NCBI RefSeq assembly: GCF_001971725.1
Contig: NZ_CP019388.1
Span: 1,302,001 to 1,366,000 of the forward strand
Direction of reading: 5' to 3'
Length of the DNA stretch: 64,000 nucleotides
Source: Winogradskyella sp. J14-2
GTDB taxonomy: Bacteria; Bacteroidota; Bacteroidia; Flavobacteriales; Flavobacteriaceae
The notes under the pieces were generated by a model. That model worked only from the letters and a program-made list of their open reading frames with translations. It had not been told where the DNA came from and made no database searches. Below, piece after piece: positions 18,000 through 27,870 of this stretch (position 1 is the first letter of the stretch; every line of letters starts with the position of its first letter). The translations under genes were made by a program, and so were the position numbers.

Positions 18000-18857
18000 A
18001 TGGCTTGGTTTAAAAGAAAAGATAAAGGGATTCAAACTTCAACTGAAGAAAAAAAAGATACACCTAAAGGACTTTGGTACAAGTCGCCTACCGGAAAAAT
18101 AATAGACACTAAAGAATTAGAACAAAACTATTACGTTAGTCCAGAAGACGGTTACCACGTAAGAATTGGAAGTAAAGAGTATTTTGAGATTCTTTTTGAC
18201 GACAATAAATTTAAAGAATTAGATACAAATTTAACTTCTAAAGACCCTCTAAAATTTGTAGACACCAAGAAATATCCAGACCGCTTAAAAGCAGCACAAG
18301 CTAAAACTAATCTTAAAGATGCTGTGCGTACAGCGGTAGGAAAATCTATGGGAGAAGATTTAGTCATTGCCTGCATGGATTTTGGCTTTATTGGTGGCTC
18401 AATGGGAAGTGTGGTTGGAGAAAAAATTGCTAGAGCAGCAGATTATGCCTTAAAAAAGAAAACACCGTTTATGATAATTAGTAAATCTGGTGGCGCTCGT
18501 ATGATGGAAGCTGCATTATCTTTAATGCAGTTAGCCAAAACATCGGCAAAATTAGCTCAATTGGCAGATGCAAAAATACCTTACATTTCATTGTGTACAG
18601 ACCCAACAACAGGAGGCACGACAGCATCATTTGCAATGCTAGGTGACATAAATATAGCAGAACCAGGTGCTCTAATTGGATTTGCAGGCCCAAGAGTTGT
18701 TAGAGACACTACAGGGCAAGAATTACCGGAAGGATTTCAAACTGCTGAGTTCTTGTTAGAGCATGGTTTCTTAGACTTTATTTCGCATAGAAAAGATTTA
18801 AAGAAACAGGTAAACCTATATATAGATTTGATAAAAAACCAACCTCTAAGGGTATAA
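18000..18857 (+). CDS. accD: Acetyl-CoA carboxylase carboxyltransferase subunit beta, without the zinc-ribbon cysteines
   Basis: A 285-residue beta subunit of the carboxyltransferase that moves CO2 from biotin to acetyl-CoA in fatty-acid synthesis. The crotonase-like core is intact: [17 protein letters not shown], the oxyanion loop [17 protein letters not shown], and [16 protein letters not shown]. The N-terminal ribbon that normally has four zinc-binding cysteines is present in outline but has none: the first CxxC is replaced by KSPTG (residues 28-32) and the second by VSPEDGYH (46-53). I recall this form from other flavobacterial AccD, so it is probably lineage-wide rather than damage. accA is not in the window. 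Confidence 0.95.
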   Translation: MAWFKRKDKGIQTSTEEKKDTPKGLWYKSPTGKIIDTKELEQNYYVSPEDGYHVRIGSKEYFEILFDDNKFKELDTNLTSKDPLKFVDTKKYPDRLKAAQAKTNLKDAVRTAVGKSMGEDLVIACMDFGFIGGSMGSVVGEKIARAADYALKKKTPFMIISKSGGARMMEAALSLMQLAKTSAKLAQLADAKIPYISLCTDPTTGGTTASFAMLGDINIAEPGALIGFAGPRVVRDTTGQELPEGFQTAEFLLEHGFLDFISHRKDLKKQVNLYIDLIKNQPLRV

Positions 18858-18886
18858 AAAAAGCGAGCTTAACAGCTCGCTTTTTT
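18856..18886. terminator. Bidirectional terminator between accD and a convergent lipoprotein gene
   Basis: AAGCGAGCT pairs with AGCTCGCTT, flanked by A7 on the left and T6 on the right, so it can end transcripts from both directions. Confidence 0.85.
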
Positions 18887-18908
18887 AATCCAATCCACTA
18901 TTTTAAAC

Positions 18909-19823
18909 CTAATTTAGCACAATAGGTATTTCTGTACCATTATTAAAAGTGAAGGTGGCTTGGTTATCACAATCTCCCTCTCCATAATCAAAAATACCAC
19001 CAAAGTTGGTTCGCTCCACATCAAAGGAACCACTAACAAAGTAAGCACAAACAACCTCTCTTCTTAGCGGCACTAAAACTTGGTAATTATGCGTATTACC
19101 ATTTACAAAAGTTGCAGTCCAGTTACCAGTAATTTCAAAAACGTTATCACTGAAGGTTCCACTACCAAAACCTTCAACCCACTCTCTAATTCTGGTGCCT
19201 TCTCTAGAGGCTTGCACTCCATTTGGCCAAATAACTGTAATACTTAGATTGTGGGTAAACTGAGGATTTCCGTTATCATTAGATAATTCTTTCAAAATAG
19301 AACGACTTGCAATTACGTTTTTAGCATCAAAATAAAAATCTACTAAATTGTAATTAATCATAATCTGTTGTGCTTCAGTATTTCTTGTATAATCAAAAAC
19401 AATCTGCCCTTGTATAATATGTCCGCTAATCTCACAGCCTTCTGTACCAAAATCTAATGTTACCTCTCTGTAATTCTGTTGTGCTACTACAGTTACTGTA
19501 ACACATTCTGGTAGGTCTTTTGCATAACTATCTAAACCATTTGTTGATGCTCCGGTTCTACTGGCAGTAGCTTCCTGCGCTTCGTAAGCATCAATAACCA
19601 AATCGCCTAATATATTGTCTATTTGATCAATCTCGGCCGAGCGTTGTACTTCAGTAGTATCTTGAGAAAGATCTTCTGCTTCAGTGGTGTCCTCGTTATT
19701 ACTACAAGACGCGGTTACTACGAGCAAAATTAAAAGGCCTAGAATATTTTTTGCTAAGGGATTAAAGTTTTTACCCATATCATCTTTACTATTTTTTTTG
19801 AGTTTGAGATTTAAATAATTCAT
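18909..19823 (-). CDS. Hypothetical lipoprotein
   Basis: This 304-residue protein has a lipoprotein signal (ILGLLILLVVTASC) followed by an acidic, low-complexity stretch (NNEDTTEAEDLSQDTTE) and then a strand-rich domain with cysteines in LPECVTVT, EGCEISG, VVCAYFV and GEGDCDNQ, which could form disulfides in the periplasm or on the surface. No family is recognised. The frame starts at 19823 (MNYLNLKLKK), but the ATG at 19778 (MGKNFNPLAKN) leaves a more normal signal-peptide n-region and is a real alternative. It is convergent with accD. Confidence 0.8.
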   Translation of the reverse strand: MNYLNLKLKKNSKDDMGKNFNPLAKNILGLLILLVVTASCSNNEDTTEAEDLSQDTTEVQRSAEIDQIDNILGDLVIDAYEAQEATASRTGASTNGLDSYAKDLPECVTVTVVAQQNYREVTLDFGTEGCEISGHIIQGQIVFDYTRNTEAQQIMINYNLVDFYFDAKNVIASRSILKELSNDNGNPQFTHNLSITVIWPNGVQASREGTRIREWVEGFGSGTFSDNVFEITGNWTATFVNGNTHNYQVLVPLRREVVCAYFVSGSFDVERTNFGGIFDYGEGDCDNQATFTFNNGTEIPIVLN

Positions 19824-19893
19824 GATTACTTTTTTATTGTTAATATACTACTAAGACTACGACAACTAAAAAAAGTTTAATCACAGAAAAAAA

Positions 19894-21024
19894 TTATGCT
19901 TTTCTAAAGTAGATTGAAAACTCCGTGCCTACATTTACCTTACTGGTAACGGTAACTTTTCCGCCTAAGGATTCTATATGGTTTTTTGTAATAAAAAGTC
20001 CAATGCCTATAGCATTTTCGTTACAATGAAAGGTTTTGTACATCTTAAACAATTCGTCGCCAAATCTTTTCATATCAATACCTAAACCATTGTCTTTAAT
20101 TTTAAACACAATATAAGCACCATTAATTATAGAACTTAGTTCAATAACAGGCTCCCTCGTTAGTGATTTGTACTTTATGGCATTGGTAAGAAAATTTAGA
20201 ATAATACTGTCTAAATAAGCGGGCACACCCAAAATATTGTGTGTTTCATCTATTAGATTATAAATTAAGGCATTTGCGTTTTGTGCCATTGCAATAATGT
20301 TATACATGGCTTTTTCCACAAAATTGTAAAGATTAAGCTTTTGTAATTTTGATGCCTCTATTTCCCTAATTTTTGCTACTTCGGTGAGGTGCGCAACAGT
20401 TTCTTGCAAATTACCTACGGCTTGTTTAAGCAGCTTATAATTTTCATTATGGATAATATCTTCAAAATCACCTTCTAAAAATTCGCTTAGAGATACTAAA
20501 TTTCCTGAATGCGCCCTTAAATTGTGAGTTACAATATTTGCAAAAGAGGTCAATCTATCATTTTGCTCTTTGGCAACGCTGAGCATGGTTTTTAACTTTT
20601 CTTGATTTTTTTGACGGTTAGTAATATCTGTAAACTGCCATATCATATGTGGTCTGTCCTCTTTAAAAAAAACAAGAGTCACGTAGATTAATACCCAAAT
20701 TACATTACCATTTTTATGAAAATAACGTTGCTTAACCCTATATTTATCTATTTTACCATTTATTAATTTCTCAAACTTCTTTTCGTGCACACCTAGGTCT
20801 TCAATAAAGACCATATTATCAATATCCATATTAAAAAGTTCGGATTTGGTATAACCAAAAATATCAGAAACTGCTTCATTCATTTTTAGCCAATTTCCGT
20901 CCAAGCTAACAACCGCAATGCCATTATAAGTATTGTTAAACACACGATCGAGGACATCAAAGGCATTGGCAACATGTTGAGAAGATCGAATAGCTTTCAT
21001 CCTAAAAGTTTTTTTAAGGATCAA
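19894..21024 (-). CDS. PAS-domain sensor histidine kinase
   Basis: A 376-residue kinase without transmembrane segments, so probably a cytosolic sensor. A PAS/PAC domain (about residues 18-145, with VSLDGNWLKMNEAVSDIFGY and YFHKNGNVIWVLI) precedes a histidine phosphotransfer region with H-box THNLRAHSGN, and a C-terminal ATPase domain: N-box ILNFLTNAIKYKS, G1 IKDNGLGID, G2 NAIGIGLFITKNH. The HNLRAH form, instead of HELRTP, is a variant H-box. No response regulator is adjacent, so it is an orphan in this window. An internal ATG at 21000 (MKAIRSSQ) is a possible start. It is divergent from rpsO. Confidence 0.9.
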   Translation of the reverse strand: MILKKTFRMKAIRSSQHVANAFDVLDRVFNNTYNGIAVVSLDGNWLKMNEAVSDIFGYTKSELFNMDIDNMVFIEDLGVHEKKFEKLINGKIDKYRVKQRYFHKNGNVIWVLIYVTLVFFKEDRPHMIWQFTDITNRQKNQEKLKTMLSVAKEQNDRLTSFANIVTHNLRAHSGNLVSLSEFLEGDFEDIIHNENYKLLKQAVGNLQETVAHLTEVAKIREIEASKLQKLNLYNFVEKAMYNIIAMAQNANALIYNLIDETHNILGVPAYLDSIILNFLTNAIKYKSLTREPVIELSSIINGAYIVFKIKDNGLGIDMKRFGDELFKMYKTFHCNENAIGIGLFITKNHIESLGGKVTVTSKVNVGTEFSIYFRKA

Positions 21025-21119
21025 TAGGAAGAAGCTCTTAACGCGTTCAGGGGAACTTACTTAAACTAAATAGTACAGATTAAAAGTTACGAAAAAAACC
21101 TCAAATAACAAAAAAGTAG

Positions 21120-21127
21120 TATATTTG
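21120..21127 (+). promoter_or_regulatory. -7 promoter element for rpsO
   Basis: TATATTTG, exact consensus, 55 bp upstream of the rpsO ATG. It leaves an AT-rich 5' leader. Confidence 0.55.
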
Positions 21128-21182
21128 CCGCTTGAGAGAAAATCTTTCAAAGTACATAACAATCATTTACAACAATATTAGA

Positions 21183-21452
21183 ATGTATTTAACTAAAGAG
21201 ACAAAAGAAGAAATCTTCGCAAAACACGGTAAAGGAAAAAATGATACTGGTTCTGCAGAAGGACAAATTGCGTTATTTACGCACAGAATTAACCACTTAA
21301 CTGAGCATTTAAAAAACAATCGCAAAGACTATAACTCTGAGCGTTCATTGGTAAAACTAGTAGGTAAACGTCGTGCGTTACTAGATTACTTAACAAAGAA
21401 AGATATCTTAAGATACCGTGCTATCGTTAAAGAATTAGGATTAAGAAAATAA
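21183..21452 (+). CDS. rpsO: 30S ribosomal protein S15
   Basis: An 89-residue primary-binding protein of the 30S platform. It contains the S15 signature from GSAEGQIALFTHRINHLTEHL through the LVKLVGKRRALLDYL helix, and ends in RYRAIVKELGLRK. The frame is open back to 21132, but the ATG at 21183 (MYLTKETKEE) matches the family N-terminus and lies at a normal leader distance from the -7 element. A terminator follows 14 bp after the stop, and pnp begins about 200 bp further on. The rpsO-pnp order is conserved in many bacteria. Confidence 0.97.
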   Translation: MYLTKETKEEIFAKHGKGKNDTGSAEGQIALFTHRINHLTEHLKNNRKDYNSERSLVKLVGKRRALLDYLTKKDILRYRAIVKELGLRK

Positions 21453-21466
21453 TCTAAATACAAAGA

Positions 21467-21489
21467 CCACGCTTTTAGCGTGGTTTTTT
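21467..21489 (+). terminator. Terminator of rpsO
   Basis: CCACGCT (21467-21473) pairs with AGCGTGG (21477-21483) and is followed by six T residues. Confidence 0.85.
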
Positions 21490-21690
21490 GTTTTGGACAC
21501 TGAGGTAAAGTCAAAGTGATACAACGTCCTCGAAAGCGTTTAATTTTCGAATTGAAATAGCAGATGAGATCCTAAAATTAGTTTGGGACTTCGGTTTTTC
21601 ATTGGTCATAACAACTACACAACAACACAACGACCATTGTTTAACATTGCTGATATGTGCTGCATATCCGCAAAAGAATTTTTAATTTTT

Positions 21691-23937
21691 ATGATTCCAA
21701 AAACTTACAAAGAGGTCATAGACCTAGGTGATGGTAGAGAAATTTCTATCGAAACCGGAAAACTAGCAAAACAGGCACACGGATCTGTTGTTGTACAATC
21801 AGGAAAATGTATGCTACTATGTACAGTCGTTTCTAATTATCATCAAGCCGATGTAGATTTTTTACCTTTAACTGTTGATTACAGAGAGAAATTTGCTGCT
21901 GCAGGTCGCTATCCTGGTGGATTTTTTAAACGTGAGGCGAGACCAAGCGATGGCGAGGTACTTACTATGCGTTTAGTAGACCGTGTTTTGCGCCCACTAT
22001 TCCCAAAAGACTATCATGCCGAAACTCAAGTTATGATTCAACTAATGTCTCATGACGATGACGTTATGCCAGATGCTATGGCAGGTTTAGCCGCTTCCGC
22101 AGCAATTCAATTATCAGATATTCCTTTCGAGACGGCAATATCAGAGGTTAGAGTTGCTCGCGTAAATGGTGAATTTATTATTAACCCAACATTTTCTCAA
22201 TTAGCCGAGTCTGATATTGACATGATGATCGGTGCTTCTGCAGATTCTGTGATGATGGTTGAAGGCGAAATGGATGAGATTTCTGAAGAAGAAATGGTAG
22301 AAGCTATTAAGGCAGCTCATGAAGCAATTAAAGTGCAATGCGAAGCGCAGTTAAAATTAGCGGAAGCCTTTGGTAAAAAGGAAACGCGCGAATATGAGCC
22401 AGAAGTTGAAGACGAAGAATTAGCCAAGAAAATTCATGAGATGGTTTACGATAAAACGTATGCCATAGCTAAAGCAGGTTCTGCAAAACACGAAAGAGGT
22501 GCTGCATTTTCTGAAATTAAAGAAGAAGTATTCAATTCATTTTCTGAAGAAGAACAAGATGAATTAGGCAAACTTATTCATAAATATGTTGCTAAAGCTC
22601 AAAAAGAAGCTATTAGAAATTTAACCTTAGACGAAGGATTACGTTTAGATGGTCGTAAAACTACAGATATAAGACCTATTTGGTGTGAGGTAGATTATTT
22701 ACCATCCACTCACGGCTCAGCCATATTTACACGTGGTGAAACCCAAGCGTTGGCTACCGTAACCTTAGGAACTTCTAGAGAAGCAAACGTTATTGACATG
22801 CCATCTTATGAAGGTGAAGAACGTTTTTATTTACACTACAATTTCCCGCCGTTTTCAACCGGTGAAGCTAGACCTATTAGAGGAACTTCAAGAAGAGAAG
22901 TTGGCCACGGAAACTTAGCACAACGTGCACTCAAAGGAATGGTTCCTGAAGATTGTCCTTACACGGTAAGAGTAGTTTCAGAAGTCTTGGAATCTAATGG
23001 TTCGTCTTCTATGGCAACGGTCTGTTCTGGTACAATGGCTCTTATGGATGCAGGTGTACAGTTAAAAAAGCCTGTTTCTGGTATTGCTATGGGATTAATC
23101 TCCGATGGTGATAAATACGCTGTACTTTCAGATATTTTAGGAGATGAAGATCACTTAGGTGATATGGACTTTAAAGTTACCGGAACCGCAGATGGTATTA
23201 CAGCAACCCAAATGGATATTAAGATCAAAGGTCTATCTTATGAAATCTTGGTAAAAGCACTAATGCAAGCTAGAGAAGGACGTTTACACATCTTAAAACA
23301 TCTTACAGATACAATTGCACAACCTAATGCTAATGTTAAAGATCATGCACCTACCATGGTGACAACACGTATTCCAAATGAATTCATCGGAGCATTAATT
23401 GGGCCTGGTGGCAAAGTGATTCAGGAATTACAAAAAGAAACCGAAACCACTATAGTAATTAATGAAGATCCTGTGACTGAAGAGGGTATTGTTGAGATTC
23501 TTGGTGTTGGCAATAAAGGTATTGACGCTGTAATGGCTCATATAGATGCCATGATGTTTAAACCAGAGGTTGGTAGCATTTATGAAGTAAAAGTGATTAA
23601 AATGCTAGACTTTGGTGCCGTTGTAGAGTATACTGAAGCGCCTGGTAATGAAGTTTTACTTCACGTCAGCGAACTCGCTTGGGAACGCACAGAGAATGTT
23701 TCTGATGTCGTTAACATGGGAGATGTATTTGATGTAAAATACTTTGGTATAGACCCTAGAACTCGAAAAGAAAAAGTATCTCGCAAAGCTATTTTACCAA
23801 AACCTGAAGGTTGGGAAGATAGACCAAAACGCGATAACAGCCGTAACAGAGACAATAATCGAGGACGCGATAACCGTAACAGAGGTAATAATCGCAGAGA
23901 CGATAGAAACCGAAGAGACAATAACAAAGAAGATTAA
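21691..23937 (+). CDS. pnp: Polyribonucleotide nucleotidyltransferase (PNPase)
   Basis: A 748-residue trimeric 3'-5' exoribonuclease for mRNA decay. It has two RNase PH-like domains (first with [19 protein letters not shown], second with the catalytic-core [16 protein letters not shown] and [10 protein letters not shown]), a helical linker, a KH domain ([16 protein letters not shown]) and an S1 domain near [21 protein letters not shown]. The C-terminus is a 40-residue Arg/Asn/Asp-rich tail, which may aid RNA binding. The frame is open to 21583, but MIPKTYKEV at 21691 is the family-like start. A 200-bp leader separates it from the rpsO terminator; I saw no clear -7 box there. Confidence 0.96.
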   Translation: MIPKTYKEVIDLGDGREISIETGKLAKQAHGSVVVQSGKCMLLCTVVSNYHQADVDFLPLTVDYREKFAAAGRYPGGFFKREARPSDGEVLTMRLVDRVLRPLFPKDYHAETQVMIQLMSHDDDVMPDAMAGLAASAAIQLSDIPFETAISEVRVARVNGEFIINPTFSQLAESDIDMMIGASADSVMMVEGEMDEISEEEMVEAIKAAHEAIKVQCEAQLKLAEAFGKKETREYEPEVEDEELAKKIHEMVYDKTYAIAKAGSAKHERGAAFSEIKEEVFNSFSEEEQDELGKLIHKYVAKAQKEAIRNLTLDEGLRLDGRKTTDIRPIWCEVDYLPSTHGSAIFTRGETQALATVTLGTSREANVIDMPSYEGEERFYLHYNFPPFSTGEARPIRGTSRREVGHGNLAQRALKGMVPEDCPYTVRVVSEVLESNGSSSMATVCSGTMALMDAGVQLKKPVSGIAMGLISDGDKYAVLSDILGDEDHLGDMDFKVTGTADGITATQMDIKIKGLSYEILVKALMQAREGRLHILKHLTDTIAQPNANVKDHAPTMVTTRIPNEFIGALIGPGGKVIQELQKETETTIVINEDPVTEEGIVEILGVGNKGIDAVMAHIDAMMFKPEVGSIYEVKVIKMLDFGAVVEYTEAPGNEVLLHVSELAWERTENVSDVVNMGDVFDVKYFGIDPRTRKEKVSRKAILPKPEGWEDRPKRDNSRNRDNNRGRDNRNRGNNRRDDRNRRDNNKED

Positions 23938-23958
23938 TTACGCTTTTTATGTTTAATA

Positions 23959-23992
23959 AAAAAAGCCCATCAAAATTGATGGGCTTTTTTTA
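23959..23992. terminator. Bidirectional terminator after pnp
   Basis: AAAAAGCCCATCAA pairs with TTGATGGGCTTTTT around a 2-nt centre, between the convergent pnp and DUF6029-like genes. Confidence 0.85.
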
Positions 23993-24006
23993 TTAAACGT
24001 CCATTT

Positions 24007-25689
24007 CTAAAACGACATTAACAAACTCGCAGAAAGTCCTGTAGCCTCCGGAACAAAACGACAAACACCACCTACACAGACTAATCCTGCACGTTGTCTA
24101 CCATAATTTAAAGAAAAACGTGTAGAGCCTTTGTTAAAGCTACCACCAAAATTGTAATAATGATTTTCTGAAGTACTACTATCAGTTCCGCTATTATAGA
24201 TATCGTTAACGTAAAATGATAATCTCGGACTTGCATTATATTCTATAGTTCCACCTACCCAATCATGATTTTCAGTGTTAGACCATAGTTTCTGCAATTC
24301 TAAGCGTACAGACTGTCCTATTCTACCAAACTTATAAAAGGTTTCACCAACAATAATATTAGTTTTAATTTGTTCACCAGAAAAATTATCTTCTATAGTT
24401 CTTTGGTTATAGTATTGGTTTACGTAGTAAAAAATAGAATTCATCTTTTTGTTCCATTTTTTTCTGATCTCTAAACTAACATCAGAAAAATACTTTTCAC
24501 CAAAACCAAAATAATCTACGTCATAAGTTAAATTATCAAAATCATAATCTCCTTTAAGACCTGCCCAATACGACGCATTAAATGCTAGTTTTGTACCATA
24601 TTTACCACCAAGTGCTGTTCCTTTTTTAATGTTATAAAATACATCAATCTGCCCTCCAATTTCACCTGCCTCCATAAGTTGTGGATCTGCAAAAACAACT
24701 TGAGACTGTGCCTGATACACAAAAATATTAGTCAATAAATAATCGTGCTGCTTTGTTAGTGCAGGCGTAAAATTGATATTATTCTCTAAAAAAACATTTC
24801 CTGTTTTTTCACGCTCAGAAAAGAATCCCATATTTTCTAAGCGTCTAAATGTGGCATCTAGTCCAAAACCTTTTTTAGAAAACCCAGTATTGAATAATAA
24901 AGCATTACCTGGATTAACAAAGGAATTAATGACTTGTCCGTTAATAACAAAGACATCATCAGACTTGGTAACGTACTCTGCATTGGCATAAAAGTTACCT
25001 TTAGAGAAATCTATGCGACCAGAAAAAGCATTAGTTAACTCGTCAAAATTTGGGTCTTCTATATCTGTTTTTTCTTGCCTACCAACATAACTAATCCCAA
25101 GATTTAATGAGGAACTCTCAAACTTAAAAATATTAGAAATATCGATTTCAGTATTGAAACCAAAAATATCACTGTCGGCAGTTTCAAAGCCAACACGTTG
25201 TTTTCCATACAACCCTGTTAAAGACAAAAAGTTTGTGGGCATGTATTTTACTCTTCCGCCCAAAAGTGCATTATTGAGACCTAGTTGTCGATCTTCCCAG
25301 TTCCTAAGGATGAGACCACTACCAAATTGCTCATAATAATGTCCTGCACTTGCTTCTAGTTTATCACTTCTGTAATTGAGTGAATAAATCCCAAAGTCTG
25401 TACCTTCAAAATTTGGTGAATAATTTAATAAAGCTAATGGCTCGTATGATTCTATTTGAACCGTCGCTGTAAAACTTTCAAGAAAATCATAGTCTAGTTT
25501 TAGGTAAGAATTGACCCTTACATGCTCATCACCATCATTATTTTCACCATCAAAAAAAGGTCCTGTGCGTTTGTCATCATTATACCACGCCATGTTAGAC
25601 TCGAGACCAACACGCAAGTTATCTAGCAATTGTGCTGACATTTGGTTTACCGTAAAACAAAATGTTAACAGCATTAAAAGCTTTTTCAT
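24007..25689 (-). CDS. DUF6029-like outer-membrane beta-barrel protein
   Basis: This 560-residue protein has a signal peptide (MKKLLMLLTFCFTVNQMSAQ) and long alternating amphipathic strands with aromatic girdle residues. Segments such as ASAGHYYEQFGSGLILRNWE and a terminal aromatic (SLLMSF) indicate an outer-membrane barrel. From memory this resembles the DUF6029 family of Bacteroidota; the function of that family is not known to me. Two cysteines near the C-terminus (LVCVGGVCRF) could form a disulfide, which fits the thioredoxin-like gene 57 bp upstream on the same strand. The two are probably one operon, divergent from an Omp28-type thiol lipoprotein. Confidence 0.75.
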   Translation of the reverse strand: MKKLLMLLTFCFTVNQMSAQLLDNLRVGLESNMAWYNDDKRTGPFFDGENNDGDEHVRVNSYLKLDYDFLESFTATVQIESYEPLALLNYSPNFEGTDFGIYSLNYRSDKLEASAGHYYEQFGSGLILRNWEDRQLGLNNALLGGRVKYMPTNFLSLTGLYGKQRVGFETADSDIFGFNTEIDISNIFKFESSSLNLGISYVGRQEKTDIEDPNFDELTNAFSGRIDFSKGNFYANAEYVTKSDDVFVINGQVINSFVNPGNALLFNTGFSKKGFGLDATFRRLENMGFFSEREKTGNVFLENNINFTPALTKQHDYLLTNIFVYQAQSQVVFADPQLMEAGEIGGQIDVFYNIKKGTALGGKYGTKLAFNASYWAGLKGDYDFDNLTYDVDYFGFGEKYFSDVSLEIRKKWNKKMNSIFYYVNQYYNQRTIEDNFSGEQIKTNIIVGETFYKFGRIGQSVRLELQKLWSNTENHDWVGGTIEYNASPRLSFYVNDIYNSGTDSSTSENHYYNFGGSFNKGSTRFSLNYGRQRAGLVCVGGVCRFVPEATGLSASLLMSF

Positions 25690-25746
25690 ATATGATTGTA
25701 AATTTTAGTTAGGTTAGTTAGGTTATTGTTGTTGTTTTGTCTACAG

Positions 25747-26226
25747 TTATTTAGAATGTTCTTTTACGACCTCATATAGTTCCTCTTCACTTCCAGGTGT
25801 GTAGCCTGTTCTGGTATGGATAATTTCACCATTTTTAACCACAACAACATATGGTAGCACATTAATATTTAGAGCGCGTTTAAGATCTTGATTTTCATCT
25901 AATAAAATCTGGTATTCCCAGCCTTTTCCATTCACTAAAGGAATAACGCGTTTCTTAGTTCTAGCATCATCTGTAGAGACTGCTATAAGCTCTACGTTGG
26001 TTTCATCTTGCCAATCTTCATAGACATCAGCTATAGCATCTAGCTCATTAATACAAGGCACACACCAAGTCGCCCAAAAGCTAAAAATTTTTATATCGCT
26101 AGAGTCCGCAAGCGCTTTTACAGAAATACTATTTCCATCGAGATTATTTAGGTTTATGTCTGGAAATTCCTGACTATGCATTAGTAATGAGATACTTATA
26201 AAAAAAGCAGCAAATAGATATTTCAT
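25747..26226 (-). CDS. TlpA-like periplasmic thiol-disulfide oxidoreductase
   Basis: A 159-residue exported thioredoxin-fold protein. A signal peptide (MKYLFAAFFISISLLMHSQ) is followed by an AhpC/TSA-like domain with active-site WCVPC in SFWATWCVPCINELD and the cis-proline strand NVLPYVVVVK. It probably reduces or isomerises cysteines of exported proteins. The immediate downstream barrel protein carries a late cysteine pair, and the divergent lipoprotein has its own CxxC thioredoxin motif, so the three may form a redox module. Confidence 0.88.
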   Translation of the reverse strand: MKYLFAAFFISISLLMHSQEFPDINLNNLDGNSISVKALADSSDIKIFSFWATWCVPCINELDAIADVYEDWQDETNVELIAVSTDDARTKKRVIPLVNGKGWEYQILLDENQDLKRALNINVLPYVVVVKNGEIIHTRTGYTPGSEEELYEVVKEHSK

Positions 26227-26348
26227 GTTTTTAAAATTTTAGTTTTTTTTAACATTTTGCAATAATAATACCACTTTTTTAAAAAATTAGTATAATTTGC
26301 ATTTTTTTAAACAAAACCTTAAAAATTTTTTATTAAAACTCATAATTT

Positions 26349-27467
26349 ATGAAAACTAAACATCTATTTAATCTTTTATTTATGGCCTTAGCTATAAGCT
26401 TTGGCGCTTGCAGTAGCGACAGTGATGGTGACGGAAACGGCAATGGAAATGGAAATGGAAACGGCAATGGAAACGGTAATGACATAACAAGCATCTCTGT
26501 TGAAATATCAAGTTCTGTCGCCTGTGGCATTTACGCTGGTGACACTGTGAGTTTTGCTGTTATGGGCAACAATAACACAGATGTTACCAATTCGGCTACA
26601 ATCTCTGTTAACGGTACAGCCATATCTGGCAATACATATACTACAACCCAAGCAGGTTCGTTACAAGTCTCTGCGACGTATCAAGATATAAGTACAACTA
26701 ATAATTTAAACGTAAATGTTGCAGTTGATAACGCTAAATTTACTAAGCACGTAGTCATAGAAGATTTCACAGGGACTTGGTGTGGTTACTGCCCAAGAGT
26801 ATCTTATGCTATTGAACAGGTCAAGGAGCAAACAGATCAAATAAGTGTAGTTGCTATTCACAGATACAATTCTGATCCTTCTCAAAATGGTTATGACCCA
26901 TTTAATTTTGATGAAGCGGCAGTTATGGGTGTCAATAGTTACCCAACAGCTAAAGTTAATAGAGGTTCTGAATGGACATTCCCTGAGCCGAGTAATATAG
27001 ACCAAATTGTCGACCAAACTGTCTGTGACAATGCACCTCTAGGTTTAGCAATTACACCGTCGTTATCTGGTAATACAATGACCGTTAAAGTAGATGCCAA
27101 ATTTAGCCAAGACTTTGATTTTAATAATACCAAACTTATTGTTTATGTGTTAGAAGACAACCTAATTGCAGATCAAGAAAATTATACAAGCTATTATGGT
27201 GGTGTAAGTATTCTTTCTAATTTTGAGCATGACCATGTGCTTAGGGCTAGCTTAACCAATATTTTAGGCGACGACCTTCCTAATAATGAAGTTACTAATT
27301 CTGTTTATAGTAGGACTTTCACTGCTAATGTACCATCAAATGTTGTAGATACAAATGAAATGAGTATCGTTGCATTCATTACCAATGAAAATTTTACAGG
27401 TGATGCTTTTGCCATCAACTCAAGAGTCGCTCATTTTGGGGATGCACAAACCTTTGAAGAGAATTAA
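26349..27467 (+). CDS. Omp28-related lipoprotein with thioredoxin-like CxxC domain
   Basis: A 372-residue lipoprotein (signal AISFGACSS, lipidated Cys near residue 21). An Asp/Gly/Asn spacer containing eight Gly-Asn pairs is followed by a small Ig-like domain (about residues 48-130). A thioredoxin-like domain comes next, with WCGYC in EDFTGTWCGYCPRV, and then the C-terminal Omp28 beta domain. Omp28 was first described as a surface protein in Porphyromonas; its role is not settled. The gene is divergent from the TlpA-like gene, with 122 bp between the starts, so the two could share regulation. A hairpin terminator follows. Confidence 0.85.
   Translation: MKTKHLFNLLFMALAISFGACSSDSDGDGNGNGNGNGNGNGNGNDITSISVEISSSVACGIYAGDTVSFAVMGNNNTDVTNSATISVNGTAISGNTYTTTQAGSLQVSATYQDISTTNNLNVNVAVDNAKFTKHVVIEDFTGTWCGYCPRVSYAIEQVKEQTDQISVVAIHRYNSDPSQNGYDPFNFDEAAVMGVNSYPTAKVNRGSEWTFPEPSNIDQIVDQTVCDNAPLGLAITPSLSGNTMTVKVDAKFSQDFDFNNTKLIVYVLEDNLIADQENYTSYYGGVSILSNFEHDHVLRASLTNILGDDLPNNEVTNSVYSRTFTANVPSNVVDTNEMSIVAFITNENFTGDAFAINSRVAHFGDAQTFEEN
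26433..26480 (+). repeat. Eight 6-bp repeats encoding a Gly-Asn spacer
   Basis: Eight hexamers of the form GGNAAY run in tandem inside the Omp28-type gene, just after the lipobox. They encode (Gly-Asn)8. Copy number could change by slippage without loss of frame, altering only linker length. Confidence 0.85.
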
Positions 27468-27503
27468 TTCTAAAACTAAAGGATTTTAGTATTTCCTTCA
27501 GTT

Positions 27504-27542
27504 AAAAAAAGGAGACCGATTAATATCGATCTCCTTTTTTTA
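27504..27542 (+). terminator. Terminator of the Omp28-type gene
   Basis: An A-rich run plus GGAGACCGAT pairs with ATCGATCTCC (one mismatch), followed by seven T residues. Confidence 0.85.
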
Positions 27543-27805
27543 TTTGTTTTTCTAAACTTTTATAAATTAAGCACCAAGATATTATATAAAAACGCTTTTA
27601 AAGACATATCTTAAATATCATAAAACGCTTCGGTTTTATAATAAAAATCACATTTTGTCACCGACATACTGACAGTTTTAATGTATTTAACATTTCTTAA
27701 GATTCACATATCCTTAAGCATACAAGCAATATTTTGGCATATCCTCAACAATTCCACTTTTTCTTTTTAAACTTCAAAAAACTTAAAATCAACTTTTTAG
27801 TTTGG

Positions 27806-27820
27806 CACTATCGCATAGTG
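27806..27820. promoter_or_regulatory. Perfect dyad upstream of proC, candidate operator
   Basis: CACTAT and ATAGTG flank a CGC centre, about 50 bp before the proC ATG. The position fits a regulator site or promoter overlap. No family of regulator can be named. Confidence 0.35.
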
Positions 27821-27870
27821 TTTGCGGCTTACATAGCTACTGACAAGTAAAGTTTAATTAAAACACAAGT

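Larger units (their letters stand above)
27468..27870. other. Gene-free gap upstream of proCBA
   Basis: The 400-bp AT-rich gap holds the omp28 terminator at its left end and a CACTAT-CGC-ATAGTG dyad about 50 bp before proC. No ORF with protein-like content and no tRNA-like fold was seen in the rest. Confidence 0.6.
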
